A stretch of 9,640 nt of DNA from Nitrospirae bacterium RBG_16_43_11 (GTDB lineage: Bacteria > Nitrospirota > 9FT-COMBO-42-15 > HDB-SIOI813): assembly GCA_001805165.1 (NCBI GenBank), contig MHEI01000011.1, forward strand, positions 11,833-21,472, written 5' to 3'. The stretch's first letter is position 1. The number at the start of each line of letters is the position of its first letter. This document shows positions 7,491 through 9,640 of the stretch, piece by piece. Both the position numbers and the translations under genes were made by a program. Below the pieces are notes generated by a model. That model worked only from the letters and a program-made list of their open reading frames with translations. It ran no database searches and was not told the DNA's origin.

Positions 7491-9640
7491 GATCGTCCAC
7501 TACACATAGCCTTTCTCTGGCACATGCACCAGCCATATTATCTGGATCCGATATCTGATAAGTTTGTAATGCCCTGGGTAAGACTGCATGGCATCAAAGA
7601 CTATTATGATATGGTCGCTATCCTTGAGAATTTCCCTGCTATTCATCAGACTGTCAACATGGTTCCGTCCTTAGTTGAACAAATACTGAAGTATACTGAC
7701 AGCGGCGCTACTGATGAATATATGGATATGACACTTAAACCTGCAGCAGAACTGACTGTTCAGGATAAGACATTCATATTAACAAATTTTTTCTCCCTTC
7801 AGTGGGATAACATGCTGTTTGTCTATCCCCGTTACAGGGATATTCTGGAGAGACGAGGGTATTCCCCAACTCCACAGGCGCTTGAAAGGGCATGCCGCAG
7901 GTTTACCACTCAGGATTTTCTTGATCTTCAGGTATGGTTTAATCTTGCATGGTTTGATCCAATGTTTAAAGACAATGATCCTTTCCTGAAATCCCTTATT
8001 GAAAAGGGTAGAGATTTTACTGAGACAGATAAGCGTGATCTGATAAAAAAGCAGATGGATGTCCTGCGGATGATAATCCCGGAATATAGAAAGATGATAG
8101 AGAGGGGGCAGATTGAAGTAACTGCGTCACCTTATTATCATCCTATTCTTCCTTTATTGTGTGATACGGATATTGCAAAGGTTGCAATCCCGGGTATCTC
8201 ATTGCCTAAGAAGAGGTTCAGGCACCCTGAGGATGCAAAGGCACAGATTGAAAATGCTGTTTCATATCACTCACGTATATTTGGTTCACCTCCGCAGGGG
8301 ATGTGGCCGTCCGAGGGTTCTGTCAGCGAGGATATCCTCCCCTTATTAGGACGAGCGGGGATAAAGTGGATTGCAACAGATGAAGAAATATTGGCAAAAT
8401 CGTTAGATATCCAATTTCATCGTGGACTTTCAGATGATGACCCTGTTCCCGAGGCCCTCTATAAACCGTACTATATAGATAAACATGGCCACAGGCTATC
8501 AATGATCTTCAGGGACCACCAGCTCTCTGATCTTATAGGTTTTGTATATTCCAAATGGGACAGCAATAAGGCTGTTGATGATCTGATAGCACGGCTTCAC
8601 CGTATCCGGAAGAATGTAGAATGGCAGGATGGTGATCACCTGGTCTCCATAATACTGGATGGTGAGAATGCCTGGGAGCACTATAAAAATGACGGTCATG
8701 ATTTTCTCTCCTGCCTTTATGAAAGGTTGAGCAGGGAGAGTGCGTTTAAGACAGTGAGGGTGAGTGATTATCTTTCAGAACATCCTCCGGTAAGGGATAT
8801 TGGAAGGTTATTCCCGGGTTCATGGATAAATCACAACTTTAAGATATGGATCGGACATGAAGAGGATAATTCGGCATGGGACCTAGTAAATGAGACAAGA
8901 GATTTTCTTGTATCTTACGGGCAAAAGAGAGAAGGTATTGAAAAGGATAAGGTCGCTGAGGCGTGGGAAAAACTTTATATTGCAGAGGGGAGTGATTGGT
9001 GCTGGTGGTTTGGAGAAGAACATAATTCAGGTATGGATGACAAATTTGATGAGCTTTTCAGGTCTCAATTGATGGGTGTATATAAGATCCTTGGGAAAGA
9101 GGCTCCGGAGCACTTTAAGATACCGCTGTTGAGGGGGGAGAGGGCGAGCAAGCTTACGAGAGAATTGGTCGCATTTCTTAAGCCCGTAATAGATGGTAAG
9201 GTTACGAGTTACTATGAGTGGCTGCCTGCGGGTATATATGACACACGGGCTACCGGCGGGGCTATGCACCAGGTAGACAATATTCTTTATGGAATATATT
9301 ATGGTTTTGATCTGAATAATCTTTTCATTCGCCTTGATTCGTGGATTAACCTCATTTCTACCTCTGAATTAAACGGGCTTACTTTTAATATCCAGATAAT
9401 TAAGCCGAATGTCAGCCGGATTGAAATATCCGTTCCCCAGCCGGGTAAGGTTTTTGCCGTTCAATTTGAGAAAGGAGAAAAAGGGCATTGGCGGAAGGTG
9501 CGGGACATTAAGGACGTTGCAGCAGAGGAGATAATAGAGATAGCTATTCCATTTGATTCAATCAAGGCATCAATAAACGAAGAGGTGCAATTAGTTGTAG
9601 TTGTATCACGCGGGGAGGAAGAATTGGAGCGATGGCCCAA
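7485..9640 (+). CDS. Glycoside hydrolase family 57 protein (alpha-amylase-like, COG1449 type), 3' end beyond window
   Basis: The frame is open without a stop from the ATG at 7485 to the right edge (718 full codons), so the gene is cut by the window. The five GH57 regions can be followed: motif 1 HMHQP (13-17); motif 2 around GQIEVTASPYYHP (208-220); motif 3 GMWPSEGSVSE (272-282), with Glu277 the likely nucleophile; motif 4 LDGENAWEHY (391-400), with Asp392 the likely acid/base; motif 5 around EGSDWCWWFG (501-510). A C-terminal region with YEWLPAGIYD and TGGAMHQ resembles the beta-rich domain of large GH57 enzymes. The visible end, ELERWP, suggests few residues are missing. GH57 retaining enzymes act on alpha-glucans (amylase, 4-alpha-glucanotransferase, branching activity); which applies here cannot be read from sequence. 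No signal peptide is seen, so a cytoplasmic role in glycogen or maltodextrin turnover is likely. The start overlaps the previous stop and lacks a ribosome binding site. Confidence 0.93.
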   Translation, partial: MKDRPLHIAFLWHMHQPYYLDPISDKFVMPWVRLHGIKDYYDMVAILENFPAIHQTVNMVPSLVEQILKYTDSGATDEYMDMTLKPAAELTVQDKTFILTNFFSLQWDNMLFVYPRYRDILERRGYSPTPQALERACRRFTTQDFLDLQVWFNLAWFDPMFKDNDPFLKSLIEKGRDFTETDKRDLIKKQMDVLRMIIPEYRKMIERGQIEVTASPYYHPILPLLCDTDIAKVAIPGISLPKKRFRHPEDAKAQIENAVSYHSRIFGSPPQGMWPSEGSVSEDILPLLGRAGIKWIATDEEILAKSLDIQFHRGLSDDDPVPEALYKPYYIDKHGHRLSMIFRDHQLSDLIGFVYSKWDSNKAVDDLIARLHRIRKNVEWQDGDHLVSIILDGENAWEHYKNDGHDFLSCLYERLSRESAFKTVRVSDYLSEHPPVRDIGRLFPGSWINHNFKIWIGHEEDNSAWDLVNETRDFLVSYGQKREGIEKDKVAEAWEKLYIAEGSDWCWWFGEEHNSGMDDKFDELFRSQLMGVYKILGKEAPEHFKIPLLRGERASKLTRELVAFLKPVIDGKVTSYYEWLPAGIYDTRATGGAMHQVDNILYGIYYGFDLNNLFIRLDSWINLISTSELNGLTFNIQIIKPNVSRIEISVPQPGKVFAVQFEKGEKGHWRKVRDIKDVAAEEIIEIAIPFDSIKASINEEVQLVVVVSRGEEELERWP

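Noticed and set aside
8161..8349. Overlapping + strand frame inside the GH57 region
   Set aside because: The GH57 frame is open through this whole stretch and carries motif 3 at 8298-8330, so the alternative frame is a shadow.

Overview
The window is a dense, single-strand stretch of bacterial housekeeping genes, all on the + strand. It has no RNA genes, mobile elements, CRISPR arrays or intergenic gaps above about 35 bases. The order is glmS (last 16 codons only), a pcrA/uvrD-type helicase, gatC, panD, gatA, gatB, eno, a small FtsB/DivIC-type division protein, and a glycoside hydrolase family 57 (GH57) gene that runs off the right edge.

The source looks like a bacterium of moderate, slightly AT-leaning composition with heavy use of AGG/AGA arginine and ATA isoleucine codons. 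Having gatCAB implies that at least one of Gln-tRNA or Asn-tRNA is made by the indirect route. The gene content (eno next to an FtsB-like gene, a COG1449-type GH57 enzyme, panD with the gat genes) would fit an environmental Nitrospirota-like or Deltaproteobacteria-like lineage. That placement is an inference from general impression and was not tested by any search.

Layout: 1-51 is the GlmS C-terminal tail, whose TGA overlaps a possible GTG start of the helicase. 48-2198 is a full-length PcrA/UvrD helicase with the C-terminal Tudor-like domain. 2219-5844 carries the three subunits of the glutamyl/aspartyl-tRNA amidotransferase, with aspartate decarboxylase (panD) inserted between gatC and gatA. 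5861-7141 is a complete enolase with all expected active-site residues. It overlaps by ATGA with the FtsB-like gene (7138-7488), which overlaps by ATGA with the GH57 gene (7485 to edge). The last three genes are therefore probably translationally coupled.

The genes could form one long transcription unit; I see no convincing promoter or hairpin terminator between any of them. Functionally they cover amino-sugar synthesis (GlmS), DNA repair (PcrA), aminoacyl-tRNA maturation (GatCAB), beta-alanine supply for CoA (PanD), glycolysis (Eno), cell division (FtsB-like) and alpha-glucan metabolism (GH57). I found no credible new biological system. The points worth a second look are panD inside the gat cluster, the coupled eno-ftsB-GH57 arrangement, and an A-rich repetitive junction that forms both the tail of the FtsB-like protein and the start of the GH57 gene.
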